The notes under the pieces were generated by a model. The model worked only from the letters and a program-made list of their open reading frames with translations. It made no database searches and was not told the origin of the DNA. From Haloglycomyces albus DSM 45210 (GTDB lineage Bacteria > Actinomycetota > Actinomycetes > Mycobacteriales > Micromonosporaceae), in assembly GCF_000527155.1 (NCBI RefSeq), contig NZ_AZUQ01000001.1, positions 738,554 through 802,553 on the forward strand: a stretch of DNA of 64,000 nt, read 5' to 3'. Positions 44,570-54,241 of this stretch are shown piece by piece. Both the position numbers and the translations under genes were made by a program. Within the stretch, counting starts at the first letter, position 1, and every line of letters begins with the position of its first letter.

Positions 44570-47104
44570 ATGCCCGCCACATCACAACCGTCGGATACGC
44601 CGAGTGGCACCGCCCCCACCACTCGGGCGCAGCGTCACAAGGGCAACCGCATCCCCCGGCTGCGCATGCGCACTCAGCTCTTGTTGCCGGTCACCGCAGC
44701 GCTCACCGGCCTGCTGATCCTCGCGCTCATACAGTTCCTCGGAGCCTGGGCCGACTACAACGAGTCCAGCGACGCCGAGAAGGTATCGGACATGGCTCAC
44801 ACCCTCGTCGACCTGGTCGACAGCGGTCAAAGCGAAGTCGGTTGGGCACTCGAAGCAGGGCACATCACACTCGACGACATGGATCGACTGCGCAAAGAGA
44901 CCGATGAGCTGAGCGCCGAATTCCGATCCCAGGCCGATCCGCTCGTCGAGCTCTATCCCGAACTGGACGACAGTGTCTCAACCGTCAGCGCGAATCTGGA
45001 TCAATTGAGTTGGGCACGCGACATTCTCGACGACGTCTTCGCCGGAAACACGTCAACGGACGAAACCGTCGCCCAGGAGGCCTACGCCGTATACCGCGAC
45101 AGCGGAAACAGCCTGGTGGAACTCGGGTTCGAACTGACCACACTCATCGACGACTCCGAAGTCACCGCCCAACTCGACGCCCTGGCCGCCGCGCTGCAAG
45201 CCGGGCGCTACGGTGCGGAACTGCAATTTCGCATCATGACCGACATTGAAGTCTCCGACGACTCCGGTCTGGTCAACCGCAATCGACTGGCCGAGGCCGC
45301 CCTGCTCGCCGGTTCGTACGACGAACAGATCAACCAGTTCCACACCAAAGCCTCCCCCTCCACCCGAGAGGCCTACGACGAATTCCGGGAACGCGAAGGT
45401 CCAACCACCGCCCGCGAAGCGCTCGCCGTCTACCTACAGGGTTCGGTACCGCAGATTTCCAGTCAGGACTGGATGATCGCCCAGGCCGAAACGGTGTCAG
45501 GACTGCACGAGGTGCAGACGCAGAACGCCGAGGAGCTCAGCGAACTGGTGGACGACAAGAAAGTCTCGGCCACCACGTCCCTGTTGACCACGGTCGGTGT
45601 ATTGACCTTGCTCAGCTTCTTCGCCGTGGCCACCGCAATCAGCTTGGCGCGCCGCATCTCCGACCGTATCGATACGGTCAGGGAAAACACTCTCAGTGCC
45701 GCCTACGACGAACTGCCCAAGACCGTCGCCTCGGTCGCCGGAGCCACCAGCCCCAAGCAGGTGGACGAACTGCTGGAACGGGCCAAGAACCGCCACTCCG
45801 AAATCGCCGGCGACTCCGGTCGCGACGAGCTGTCCAGCCTGGCGGCCGCCTTCAGCACCGCGCACTATCAAGCCTTGCGCCAGTCCGCCAACCAGGCGCT
45901 ACTGCGACTGGACGTGCAGGCGATGATGCGTACGCTGGCTCGTCGAGGTCACACCCTGATTCGGCGTCAGCAGGACATGCTGGAGGAATCAGTCGACAAG
46001 CACGACGACAGCGAGATCCCACAGCAGTGGAAGTCGCTCTATCACCTTGCCTCGCGTATGCGCCGAAACGAGGAGAACCTGCTCTTCCTGGCCGGCGGCG
46101 ACCCGGCCCGACGCTACGGCAACCCCACCGACTTCGGAACGGTCATCGGCGACGGTGCGGCGGAAATCGAATCCGCTCACCGGATCCACATCGACAATTC
46201 GGTCACCGCCAGCCTCACGCCCGAAGCGGCTTCCGACGTGGTGCGCATCCTGTCGGAAATCCTCGACAACGCCGCGAGCTTCTCGCCGCCCAAGACGCCG
46301 GTACAGGTGGTCACCCGACGTTCCGGATCCGACCTGGTTCTGTCGGTGGCCGATCAGGGTATCGGTCTGCAGCCGTCCGATGTCGAGGCCATCAATCAAC
46401 GTCTCTCCGAACCGACCCAGTTGACCAGTGAATTGACCGCCACGATGGGTCTGTTGGTGGTGGGACGTCTGGCCGCGCAACACGATATTCAGGTCCGACT
46501 GCACTCTACGTTCGGTAAGGGAACCCTGGCGGTCGTCACCCTCCCCGCCCACACCCTGATCGACACGACCGATCACACAGGTGCCATGCAGCAACATCCA
46601 CCGGCCCGACTTGCCCTGGCCGCCCACGCCGCCAACGTTCCCATGGCCGGAACCGGACGCGACCCGGAAGTGCCCACCGCGATCGACCCCATTGTGCCCG
46701 ACCAGCGAAGCCGAGGCGGTCAGCCCGCCTCGCGTCCGGCGGCAGCCCAATTGCCACCGGCGTCCGGCCCCGGAGGCCGGATCAATGGCGTCGAACAACC
46801 ACAGGTGGCCACCACCTCCGAGACTCCGTCCAAGATCAACGTGACCTTTAAGTCGGTGAACATGACATTGCAACAGGAGGCGCAGCAGCCTCAAGGACCA
46901 GACAACCTCCCGCGCCGTGATCCCGGTTCCCGGCTGGTGCCGGGGTCGATCCCCGACAATGCCGTTCCTCCCCGGTCGAACGGTGGCGGGGCGAACGACT
47001 CCTCCGCGGCACCCCTCGATCCCAACGAGATCAGAAGCCGACTGTCCGGGTTCGCCTCGGGTATCGCGGCTGCGGACGACGAGTTGGGACATGACACTCA
47101 ATAA
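44570..47104 (+). CDS. NIT-domain sensor histidine kinase (CvnA type)
   Basis: An 844-residue kinase. The ATG at 44570 has CGGAG 9-10 bases upstream; a start 108 bases earlier is less likely. A membrane helix near 45-65 (LLPVTAALTGLLILALIQFLG) is followed by an extracytoplasmic NIT (nitrate/nitrite-sensing-like) domain, a second helix near 345-365 and a HAMP-like linker. The phosphoacceptor region is atypical (YHLASRMRRNEENLLFLAGG). The ATP-binding domain shows ILDNAASFSP, VADQGIGLQP and FGKGTLAVVTLP. The last 150 residues are Pro/Ser/Gly-rich and disordered. In conservon loci such a kinase is followed by roadblock, DUF742 and GTPase genes; only the roadblock gene follows here. Confidence 0.9.
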   Translation: MPATSQPSDTPSGTAPTTRAQRHKGNRIPRLRMRTQLLLPVTAALTGLLILALIQFLGAWADYNESSDAEKVSDMAHTLVDLVDSGQSEVGWALEAGHITLDDMDRLRKETDELSAEFRSQADPLVELYPELDDSVSTVSANLDQLSWARDILDDVFAGNTSTDETVAQEAYAVYRDSGNSLVELGFELTTLIDDSEVTAQLDALAAALQAGRYGAELQFRIMTDIEVSDDSGLVNRNRLAEAALLAGSYDEQINQFHTKASPSTREAYDEFREREGPTTAREALAVYLQGSVPQISSQDWMIAQAETVSGLHEVQTQNAEELSELVDDKKVSATTSLLTTVGVLTLLSFFAVATAISLARRISDRIDTVRENTLSAAYDELPKTVASVAGATSPKQVDELLERAKNRHSEIAGDSGRDELSSLAAAFSTAHYQALRQSANQALLRLDVQAMMRTLARRGHTLIRRQQDMLEESVDKHDDSEIPQQWKSLYHLASRMRRNEENLLFLAGGDPARRYGNPTDFGTVIGDGAAEIESAHRIHIDNSVTASLTPEAASDVVRILSEILDNAASFSPPKTPVQVVTRRSGSDLVLSVADQGIGLQPSDVEAINQRLSEPTQLTSELTATMGLLVVGRLAAQHDIQVRLHSTFGKGTLAVVTLPAHTLIDTTDHTGAMQQHPPARLALAAHAANVPMAGTGRDPEVPTAIDPIVPDQRSRGGQPASRPAAAQLPPASGPGGRINGVEQPQVATTSETPSKINVTFKSVNMTLQQEAQQPQGPDNLPRRDPGSRLVPGSIPDNAVPPRSNGGGANDSSAAPLDPNEIRSRLSGFASGIAAADDELGHDTQ

Positions 47105-47244
47105 GCGCCGACTGCGCTCAATCGCATTCCGCTGGAAGGGAATTGGGAATCGTGTGGTCGGTCCGCCGTCGTGTGGACCACCTGAGCCTCCCCGCTTGAA
47201 CATGATTCACAATAATTCGGAAGCTCGATTAGAACGGAAACAAC

Positions 47245-47634
47245 ATGACCATAGCCCGTGGACAACTTGACTGGCTGATGACGAACTTCGTGGAACAGGT
47301 CCCGGACGTCACCGACTCTCTGACCGTTTCAGTGGACGGTCTGGCATTGGCCTCCTCGGAGGGGCTGACCACCGACCGCGCCGATCAATTGGCCGCCATC
47401 ACCTCCGGCCTGGCCTCACTCACCACCGGAGCGTCAAAGGTGTTGGGCGCCGGCCGTATTCGCCAGTCGGTCATCGACATGGACGAACAGGTCCTCCTGC
47501 TCATGAGCGTCGGCGATCGCGCTCAGGTAGCGGTGCTCGCCGAATCCGGTTGCGACCTCGGCCAGGTCGGTTACGAAACCGCCGTCTTGGTGAAGCGGGT
47601 ACACGCAGCACTGGAGCCCGAAGCTCGCCAATAA
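47245..47634 (+). CDS. Roadblock/LC7 domain protein (CvnB type)
   Basis: A 129-residue protein of the roadblock/LC7 (MglB-like) fold. The N-terminus GQLDWLMTNFVEQVPDV and the central SVDGLALASSEGL are typical of CvnB proteins, and the length is normal. Such proteins usually act as partners of a small Ras-like GTPase. No GTPase or DUF742 gene follows; ctaD is next, 233 bases away. Confidence 0.93.
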   Translation: MTIARGQLDWLMTNFVEQVPDVTDSLTVSVDGLALASSEGLTTDRADQLAAITSGLASLTTGASKVLGAGRIRQSVIDMDEQVLLLMSVGDRAQVAVLAESGCDLGQVGYETAVLVKRVHAALEPEARQ

Positions 47635-47867
47635 GATCCATTCCATTGAATAGGATCTTGCTCACGGTCGGAAACGAATTTGACGCGAATCAACTTCTCC
47701 GACCCCCGTCCCACATCGTTTGACTCCCGATTGAACAGCACGGACTACCGAACGATACGATAGCGATACCCAATGCCACGCGGTATAAATGCTGCCCCTC
47801 CGCACACGCCTCAGCTTTAACCGCTATTCTGCGAAAGCTACCTGGAACAAGAAAATGGAGGCCCTAG

Positions 47868-49544
47868 GTGACCACGGTTGAGCCCAAGGTCGAGCCGAAA
47901 CCGATCGTCTCGCGTCCCTGGCCTGTCCGAAGAGAGCCGAAGGGCTCCTGGCTGGCCCGGACACTGCGTACCACTGATGCCAAGCAAATCGGTATTCTGT
48001 ACTTCATTACCTCGTTCGCCTTCTTCGGCATCGGGGGTATTCTCGCGCTGGTCATTCGCGCCGAATTGTTCCAGCCCGGACTACAGTTCGTATCGGAGGA
48101 ACAGTTCAATCAGCTGTTCACCATGCACGGCACCATCATGTTGCTGATGTTCGCCACTCCGATCGTCTTCGCGTTCGGAAACTATCTGGTACCGCTGCAG
48201 ATCGGGGCTCCCGATGTGGCGTTCCCCCGTCTGAACGCTTTCGCCTATTGGCTGTACCTCTTCGGTTCCCTCATGGTCGTCAGCGGATTCTTCACCCCCG
48301 GCGGTGCCGCGTCGTTCGGTTGGTTCGCCTATCAGCCCTTGGCCAATTCCGTGAACTCTCCCGGAGTCGGCGGGGACCTGTGGTTCGTGGGTCTGACGAT
48401 TTCGGGTCTGGGTTCCATCCTCGGTGCGGTCAACCTGATCACCACCATCGTGACGATGCGCGCGCCCGGCATGCTGATGTTCCGTATGCCGATCTTGACG
48501 TGGAACATCTTCATTACCGCTCTCCTGGTCATTCTGGTGTTCCCCATCCTGGCCGCCGCTCTGCTCGCGGTCGTGGCCGACCGTAACTTCGGCGCACACG
48601 TATTCGACCCCGAAACCGGCGGGGCGATCCTGTGGCAGCACTTGTTCTGGTTCTTCGGGCACCCCGAGGTCTATATCGTGGCGTTGCCGTTCTTCGGTAT
48701 CGTGTCCGAGATCTTCCCCGTCTTCAGCCGCAAGCCCATCTTCGGTTACAAGACCTTGGTCGCCGCCACGTTGGCCATCGCCGGTCTGTCCATGGCCGTC
48801 TGGGCTCACCACATGTACGCCACCGGCGCGGTCATGCTTCCGTTCTTCTCGCTCATGACCTTCCTGATCGCGGTACCGACCGGTGTGAAGTTCTTCAACT
48901 GGATCGGAACGATGTGGCGCGGCCAGTTGACCTTCGAGGCACCGATGCTGTTCAGCCTGGGCTTCCTGGTCACCTTCCTGCTCGGTGGTCTGTCCGGTGT
49001 TCTGCTGGCCAGCCCGCCCATCGACTTCCACGTCTCCGACTCCTACTTCGTGGTGGCGCACTTCCACTACGTGCTGTTCGGAACGATCGTGTTCGCCGTG
49101 TACGCGGGGGTCTACTTCTGGTTCCCGAAGGTAACGGGTCGGATGTACGACGAACGCCTCGCCAAGGTCCACTTCTGGTTGACCTTCATCGGCTTCCACA
49201 CCACGTTCCTGGTGCAGCACTGGCTGGGCAACGAGGGCTTCCCACGCCGCTACGTCGATTACCTGCCCGGAGACGGCTTCACGACGTTGAACATGATCTC
49301 CACGATCGGGGCGTTCATCCTCGGCGCCTCCACGTTGCCGTTCATCTGGAACCTTTTCAAGTCCTACAAGACCGGCCGGGTGGTCGAATCCCGTGACCCA
49401 TGGGGTTACGGCGGCAGTCTGGAATGGGCGGCACCGAACCCGCCCCTACTGCGGAACTTCGACCGCTTGCCGCGCATCCGTTCGGAGCGTCCGGTCTTCG
49501 ATGAGAAGTGGGGACATCTCGTGAAGGACGAAGGCGGGCACTAA
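47868..49544 (+). CDS. ctaD: Cytochrome c oxidase subunit I
   Basis: A 558-residue haem-copper oxidase catalytic subunit. The GTG start is preceded by GGAGG. About 12 membrane helices are present. Ligand motifs are visible: [11 protein letters not shown] (haem a histidine), [14 protein letters not shown] (CuB His with the Tyr cross-link), AHHMYATG (the CuB pair) and [11 protein letters not shown] (haem a3/a histidines). It is the terminal oxidase of aerobic respiration. The other subunits are not in the window. The CopD-CtaG protein at 26.6 kb is a likely assembly partner. Confidence 0.97.
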   Translation: MTTVEPKVEPKPIVSRPWPVRREPKGSWLARTLRTTDAKQIGILYFITSFAFFGIGGILALVIRAELFQPGLQFVSEEQFNQLFTMHGTIMLLMFATPIVFAFGNYLVPLQIGAPDVAFPRLNAFAYWLYLFGSLMVVSGFFTPGGAASFGWFAYQPLANSVNSPGVGGDLWFVGLTISGLGSILGAVNLITTIVTMRAPGMLMFRMPILTWNIFITALLVILVFPILAAALLAVVADRNFGAHVFDPETGGAILWQHLFWFFGHPEVYIVALPFFGIVSEIFPVFSRKPIFGYKTLVAATLAIAGLSMAVWAHHMYATGAVMLPFFSLMTFLIAVPTGVKFFNWIGTMWRGQLTFEAPMLFSLGFLVTFLLGGLSGVLLASPPIDFHVSDSYFVVAHFHYVLFGTIVFAVYAGVYFWFPKVTGRMYDERLAKVHFWLTFIGFHTTFLVQHWLGNEGFPRRYVDYLPGDGFTTLNMISTIGAFILGASTLPFIWNLFKSYKTGRVVESRDPWGYGGSLEWAAPNPPLLRNFDRLPRIRSERPVFDEKWGHLVKDEGGH

Positions 49545-49573
49545 CCCGACTTCAATAACAGGTCGCTTTCACA

Positions 49574-49609
49574 CTGTGGGGCGGACGGTCGAAACCGTCC
49601 GCCCCACAG
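49574..49609 (+). terminator. Terminator-like hairpin after ctaD
   Basis: A perfect 16-base stem ctgtggggcggacggt paired with accgtccgccccacag, with loop cgaa, 30 bases after the ctaD stop. There is no T-run. Confidence 0.75.
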
Positions 49610-50078
49610 TCGTCTGCAATCCCGTGACACGGTTTCCGTATCCACCGCTCGGCCACGAACAACACCAAAGTGTCGGATACCCGACTTAATAGGGCGCATA
49701 TCTACCTCCCCCACTTTCCTCCAGACGAGCGCCCAGTGCCGCAACGACAACGACGCCGAAACCTCACGTCAAGGAATGCGACGTCCATGAACCGATACAC
49801 CGTCCAATCACGCACGATTCAGCGCCCCAGGCGAACTGACACCCGTACGGGGATCAAGATCGGCGACTTGGCGTTGGCACGATGTGGGGATAAAAGTCTG
49901 GTGCGAGGGTTGTATTCTCGTAATAGACAACAACCATATTCGCGTTCCCAGAGCTGGCAGCGATCGTATATCCTTAATACTGAAGAAGGATCAATCGTGC
50001 TTTCTTTGGGTGACAGACGCTTGTGACGAGCTGATCACCTGCTCCCGTTACGGCACTGTCCTCTTTACAAAACTGTGG

Positions 50079-50094
50079 GCATACCCAGGTATGC
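50079..50094. promoter_or_regulatory. Inverted repeat upstream of the first esx gene
   Basis: GCATACC-CA-GGTATGC, a perfect 7-base inverted repeat 85 bases before the start codon. TTTACA lies just upstream (50064-50069) and TATAGT just downstream (50104-50109). It is a candidate operator, though no ideal promoter spacing could be fixed. Confidence 0.4.
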
Positions 50095-50179
50095 TCATGG
50101 ATATATAGTCAGCCATACACTCATTGGGCGCTTCTCAATCCGCATTCGAACGCCCAAGCTATACACACGGAGGTGACAG

Positions 50180-50491
50180 ATGTCCGCAGTCGGAATGGAC
50201 GAAGAAACAGTCCACCAGGCAGCACAGGACACTTTCAACACCAAGCAGACCGTTGAGGGCAACCTCGGCACCATCAAGGGCGTCGTGGACAACGTTCTCG
50301 GCAGCTGGGAAGGTGAAGCGGCCAAGACGTTCGAGGAGCTCATGGAGGTCTGGGACGAAGAGGCCAAGGACCTGTTGGAGCAGCTCGAGACCATTGGTCA
50401 GCTTCTCGACGAAAGCGCTTACAACGCCGCAGAGGCCGACGCCGCCGGTCAAGAAGGACTGAACGAGTACGCCTCTGAACTGATGGGTTAA
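50180..50491 (+). CDS. WXG100 family protein (Esx substrate), first of pair
   Basis: A 103-residue four-helix-hairpin WXG100 protein exported by type VII systems. The WXG motif is in LGSWEGEAAKTF, near residue 43. The C-terminus contains candidate YxxxE signals (YNAAEAD, YASEL). GGAGGT precedes the ATG at good spacing. It pairs with the next gene, as EsxA/EsxB do, forming a dimer before secretion. The pair lies 8 kb from eccB and 27 kb from eccE. Confidence 0.93.
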   Translation: MSAVGMDEETVHQAAQDTFNTKQTVEGNLGTIKGVVDNVLGSWEGEAAKTFEELMEVWDEEAKDLLEQLETIGQLLDESAYNAAEADAAGQEGLNEYASELMG

Positions 50492-50642
50492 TTGAGCTTC
50501 TCGGTTTTCCTCGCATCGACGTCCATATCGGACTATCTCCTTGACTCCCCGATCGACGCCGATGCTCCGGGAAACACCTTTAGCGCCAAACCCCAAAGCG
50601 CAGAATGACACCCCCGACTAAGACTTGAGAGGAAGATGAATC

Positions 50643-50921
50643 ATGGCGATTCGCCTCAGCTACGAAGAGCTGGAAGAAACCGCTGAGCAGTTGGAAAGCA
50701 ACTCCGAAGAGATCAACTCGGAGCTGCAGGACCTGGCCAACAAGCTGGACCAGCTTGACTGGCAGGGTTCCGACCGTGAGGCCTACGAAGCCGCTCGCGA
50801 AGAGTGGGACCAGTCGATCAACAAGATCAACGAAATCCTGGCCGCGATCGGTAAGGCCGTCACCGCGGCCAAAGAAGCCTACGAAGAGACCGAGCAGGCC
50901 AACGCTTCGTCCTTCGGATAA
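50643..50921 (+). CDS. WXG100 family protein (Esx substrate), second of pair
   Basis: A 92-residue WXG100 protein with DWQG near residue 39 and a C-terminal AYEETEQ that fits the YxxxE secretion signal. It is 151 bases downstream of the first gene. The helices are rich in Glu and Gln. GAGAGGAAG lies upstream of the ATG. Which of the two corresponds to EsxA and which to EsxB cannot be decided here. Confidence 0.93.
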   Translation: MAIRLSYEELEETAEQLESNSEEINSELQDLANKLDQLDWQGSDREAYEAAREEWDQSINKINEILAAIGKAVTAAKEAYEETEQANASSFG

Positions 50922-50945
50922 TCGTCAATCCATTCGACGAAACTG

Positions 50946-51009
50946 AGGCGGGTTTGAGCACCCCGACCGTAACGCTCTTGTCGGCGGGTCGGGATTCTCG
51001 AACCCGCCT
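50946..51009. terminator. Bidirectional terminator between the esx pair and mshA
   Basis: Long inverted repeat: outer arms ggcgggtttgag (50947-50958) and ctcgaacccgcc (50997-51008), with an inner ccccgacc/ggtcggg pair. It lies between convergent genes. Confidence 0.7.
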
Positions 51010-51027
51010 TGTTGCGTCTGCCTCGGC

Positions 51028-52326
51028 TCACAACCGGTCCGAAGTCATGACGCGGCTTGCTGCTCGCTCCCGCAACATTTCACCATAGGAATCGATCAGC
51101 TTACCCGCCGTGGCACTCCAGGAGAATCCACGCGAATGTTCCCGCGCTCCCCGCCCCAGGCGATGCCTCCATGAGGGATTGTCGGCCAGTGCCTCTATCG
51201 CGTTCGCCCAGCGGCGCGGATGATGCCCATCGACCAATAGCCCGGAATACTCATCGGCGACCGCGGTCGTCAATCCGCCGGTGCGCGTGGCGAGTACCGG
51301 TGTGCCTCCCGCTTGAGCTTCCAGAGCCACCAGACCGAACGACTCGTTGTGACTCGGCACGGCGACCATATCGACCGCCCCGTACAGATCCGCGAGAGCA
51401 CTGCCATGACGCGGATCCAAGAACATGGCCGAGTCCGACAGCCCGAGTTCGGCGGCGAGTTTGGGAAGCCAGTAGGGATCGCTGTTCGACGGGCCGCCTA
51501 TGAAGATCGGCACCAGACGTCCGGCGAGTTCGGGACGACGGCGGCTGAGGTCGGCGATGCCTTTGAGGATGGTGTCGGGGCCCTTGGCCGGCTGAATGCG
51601 TCCGACGAAGGCGATCGCGATGTGGTGGTCGTCCAGGCCCAGTGCGCGTCGCGTGGCGGCTATCCGATCGTGGGTTCGCGGTTGGTAGGTGTCGAGATTG
51701 ACTCCGGGAGGCACGATGTCGATGCGTTGTAGATCGGCACCGTAGTGACTGTGGAGTTCGCGGGCCTCCGAACACGTATTGGCGTGCAGTCGGGTGGCGA
51801 TGTCGGTGATCTGTTGTTCGCCGATGATGCGCGCTTGCGGCTCGGGGGTCTCGTCTTCCGACAGGCTGGCGTTCTTGACTTTGGCGAGGGTATGGAAGGT
51901 GTGGACGAGTGGTACCCCCCACCGCTCTGATGCCACCCATCCGACCTGTCCGGACAGCCAGTAATGGCTGTGGATGAGGTCCCAGTGGTGTTCCGGACGG
52001 TGCGCTTCGGTCCGTAGCACCCCTGCTGTGAAGGCGCACAACTGACTGGGGAGGTCGTTCTTATTGAGTCCTTCGTACGGCCCGGCGGGTACGTGGTAGA
52101 CCGTGACGCCCGGCATGGGTCGATGGGAGAGAGGTTGTGTGGACGCCGTGGCCCGAGTGAAGATGTCAACCTCAACCCCACGTTTGGAGAGTTCCTTGGC
52201 GGTGTTGAGAACGTAGACGTTCATTCCGCCGGCGTCTCCGGTTCCCGGTTGGGCCAAAGGAGAGGTGTGCACCGACAGCAGCGCTACGCGACGGAGTTGT
52301 GTGTTATGTCTCCGTCGTGGGCTCAT
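51028..52326 (-). CDS. mshA: D-inositol-3-phosphate glycosyltransferase (mycothiol synthesis)
   Basis: A 432-residue GT-B (GT4) enzyme that joins N-acetylglucosamine to inositol phosphate, the first step of mycothiol synthesis. The N-terminal PGTGDAGGMNVYVLNTAKEL loop is characteristic of MshA. The donor-site motif HNESFGLVALEAQAGGTPV lies in the C-terminal domain, after GRIQPAKGPD. AAAGGA lies before the ATG. Mycothiol is found only in actinobacteria, which supports the organism assignment. Confidence 0.93.
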   Translation of the reverse strand: MSPRRRHNTQLRRVALLSVHTSPLAQPGTGDAGGMNVYVLNTAKELSKRGVEVDIFTRATASTQPLSHRPMPGVTVYHVPAGPYEGLNKNDLPSQLCAFTAGVLRTEAHRPEHHWDLIHSHYWLSGQVGWVASERWGVPLVHTFHTLAKVKNASLSEDETPEPQARIIGEQQITDIATRLHANTCSEARELHSHYGADLQRIDIVPPGVNLDTYQPRTHDRIAATRRALGLDDHHIAIAFVGRIQPAKGPDTILKGIADLSRRRPELAGRLVPIFIGGPSNSDPYWLPKLAAELGLSDSAMFLDPRHGSALADLYGAVDMVAVPSHNESFGLVALEAQAGGTPVLATRTGGLTTAVADEYSGLLVDGHHPRRWANAIEALADNPSWRHRLGRGAREHSRGFSWSATAGKLIDSYGEMLRERAASRVMTSDRL

Positions 52327-52866
52327 TGGGTGTCCTTTCGGATGGTTTTTCGTTAGACGCCTATATAACGCGAAAAGGAGTTGGATATTTCCCGACTGGC
52401 GAGTCTATCTCGCAACTTTTCCTGAGCGTCTAGAGCGTGGCCAAGAACTCCAGGTCATAAGGGACTGCCTACTCCCGTCTGTGGCATAGGAGGCGCGCCT
52501 CGATCGGGTGAGAGCCAGAAATTTGTTCGCGACACGAGGCGGAAAATCCCCTAAAACTGGATTTTTCGGCCATGATGTAACTAAGCGCCCGTAGTCCACC
52601 GCACAGAGTGATTGCGGCGCGCAAGGAATCGCGGCGAACGCACCAGACTCGTTTTCCGCACTCCTGATATTCGAGTCCTGCCCAGGGGCCTTACCGTCGA
52701 TCACCGCTCCACACAAGGTGATGGAGCACCGATGCGGGCCCGCCCAAGGACTCGACATTGCTATAGACACGACTGCGAACCGACGTTTCGGACACGCAGC
52801 CACTAAGACGAATGTCGTTGTGCCTTCAATGTCGATCGCACAACTATAAGGGGGAGACATTTCACT
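52327..52866. other. Divergent intergenic region mshA/tetR
   Basis: About 540 bases, moderately AT-rich near mshA (cctatataacgcg at 52360-52372). It should hold both promoters and a possible TetR operator, but I see no clear palindrome. Confidence 0.4.
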
Positions 52867-53571
52867 ATGAGCACCGCAATTGTGCCATCAGTTAGACCAG
52901 CCGACAGCGCCGGAGAAGCCACCGGGCTTTCCCGCTCCAACGACATGGCCCACAACACCGGACAACATGCGCTGCGGCGTCTACCCGTACAGGAACGGTC
53001 GGCGGCCCGAGTGGGTCGCATGCTCGACGCCGCCGCGGACTTGATCGAGGAGGTCGGCTACGACCGCTTGTCCACCACTGCGATTGCTCAGAAGGCCGAC
53101 GTAGCCATCGGCTCGGTGTACCAGTTCTTCGGTGACAAACGATCCCTTGCGGAGGCACTCAGCCAGCGCTATATCAAACAGTACTTCGAGCGCTTGGAGG
53201 TCCGCCTCAACACCGACAACCCCGATAATTGGCGCAGTGGAGTAGCGGCGGCCTTCAAGGAATACACCTACATGTATCGCACGGCTCCCGGATTCCGCGT
53301 CCTGCACTTGGCCGACGCCATTGATCCGGGCAAAGGATCGACCATCGCCACCGGAGCCGATGTCATCGCCGGTCACATTGCCACCATGCTGGAAGACCAC
53401 TACAGCGTTCGCATCACCCCGAACTTGCGGGAAACGATCGGAGTCGCGGTGGAAACCGGACAGGCGCTCGTACGACTGGCCTTCCGTCGGGACAAGACCG
53501 GGGACGACGCCGCGCTCGCCGAAGCCGAGCGAGTGGTGTGCGACTACTTGGAGCGTCGTCTGAACGACTAA
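52867..53571 (+). CDS. TetR/AcrR family transcriptional regulator
   Basis: A 234-residue TetR-type regulator. A 45-residue N-terminal extension precedes the DNA-binding domain. The helix-turn-helix is LSTTAIAQKADVAIGSVYQFF with the following DKRSLAEAL. The C-terminal ligand domain resembles the larger TetR C-domains. GGGGGAG lies 10 bases before the ATG. The regulated genes are unknown; the divergent mshA and the gene itself are candidates. A strong terminator follows. Confidence 0.9.
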   Translation: MSTAIVPSVRPADSAGEATGLSRSNDMAHNTGQHALRRLPVQERSAARVGRMLDAAADLIEEVGYDRLSTTAIAQKADVAIGSVYQFFGDKRSLAEALSQRYIKQYFERLEVRLNTDNPDNWRSGVAAAFKEYTYMYRTAPGFRVLHLADAIDPGKGSTIATGADVIAGHIATMLEDHYSVRITPNLRETIGVAVETGQALVRLAFRRDKTGDDAALAEAERVVCDYLERRLND

Positions 53572-53606
53572 ATCACCGAGACCGTTGGTTCTCGCTACGA
53601 ACCTCA

Positions 53607-53641
53607 CAGGAGGGGCCTTCCAATAAAGAAGGCCCCTCCTG
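53607..53641 (+). terminator. Terminator of tetR
   Basis: Stem caggaggggccttc (53607-53620) with gaaggcccctcctg (53628-53641), loop caataaa, followed by a weak T-rich tail. Confidence 0.85.
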
Positions 53642-53858
53642 TTGTCCGCCACTTCCCGTCATCTAGGGCCTCTCTCCACCCAAACCGATAGGTGATCCAG
53701 GCAACTCACTAGTCCTGCAATATAATACGTCTGAGTAGCCGAGTATCGTGGACGGTTCAGTGGCCCACTACAAATTGGCAATACCGAATAGACGCCTAGT
53801 ACCGTAACGGAGCTGCCTGCACCTCCAGGAACACTCGACCACCATGCACCCCTGCTGC

Positions 53859-54120
53859 AACCGGTGAGCCGCTAGCATCACGCAGAATGTGACGCAGCGG
53901 CAGAGTCGGCTGTAGTTCCAAATACCCGATTGATCCTGCGATAGTGCCAACCGGCGAGTTTCCAGCGCAGCGGCAGTAGAGCAAACTGTGGTTCCATCGG
54001 AGCTCAGTCACCGTACTGTCCCCAGGGACGAGCCGACCGGCGAGCCGCTAACGACGCGCGTAGCGCGTGTGCAGCGGCGGTAGAGCCGAAGAGGAGCTCA
54101 GGTAGTTCCAGGTGCTGCAG
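53859..54120. repeat. Three degenerate tandem units of about 86-90 bases
   Basis: Units start at 53859, 53949 and 54035 with accgg(t/c)gag followed by ccgcta or a variant. Each then has a cgcagcggcagtagag-like block and a tagttcca/tggttcca block. On the minus strand the middle units read as a protein-like pattern (LELQPTLPLRH, GSPVAAGVHGG) broken by stops and shifts. This may be a decayed repetitive gene. Confidence 0.4.
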
Positions 54121-54241
54121 ATTTGCGCGCGGAGGATTCGTCGCGACCTTCAGGTCGTGAGAATCCCCCACAGCGCAAAGGTGGAGTGCCTGGGGAAAGC
54201 TGAGCGGTCACCATTAAACCAAAGCAGAAGGAAGGGAAGCC

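Larger units (their letters stand above)
49545..50179 (+). other. Region between ctaD and the esx genes
   Basis: About 635 bases. It contains a hairpin after ctaD (49574-49609) and an inverted repeat near the esx genes (50079-50094). A GTG-started frame of 74 codons (49884-50108) in lower-GC sequence looks mildly protein-like but lacks a ribosome site; I do not call it. Confidence 0.4.
53572..54241. other. Non-coding region with decayed repeats before the MFS-Tmk gene
   Basis: 670 bases holding the tetR terminator, then the repeat units at 53859-54120, then the upstream region of the MFS-Tmk gene. No intact gene is visible. Confidence 0.5.

Noticed and set aside
49884-50108. 74-codon GTG-started frame before the esx genes
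   Set aside because: It has no ribosome site and no recognisable domain, and it covers the likely esx promoter.
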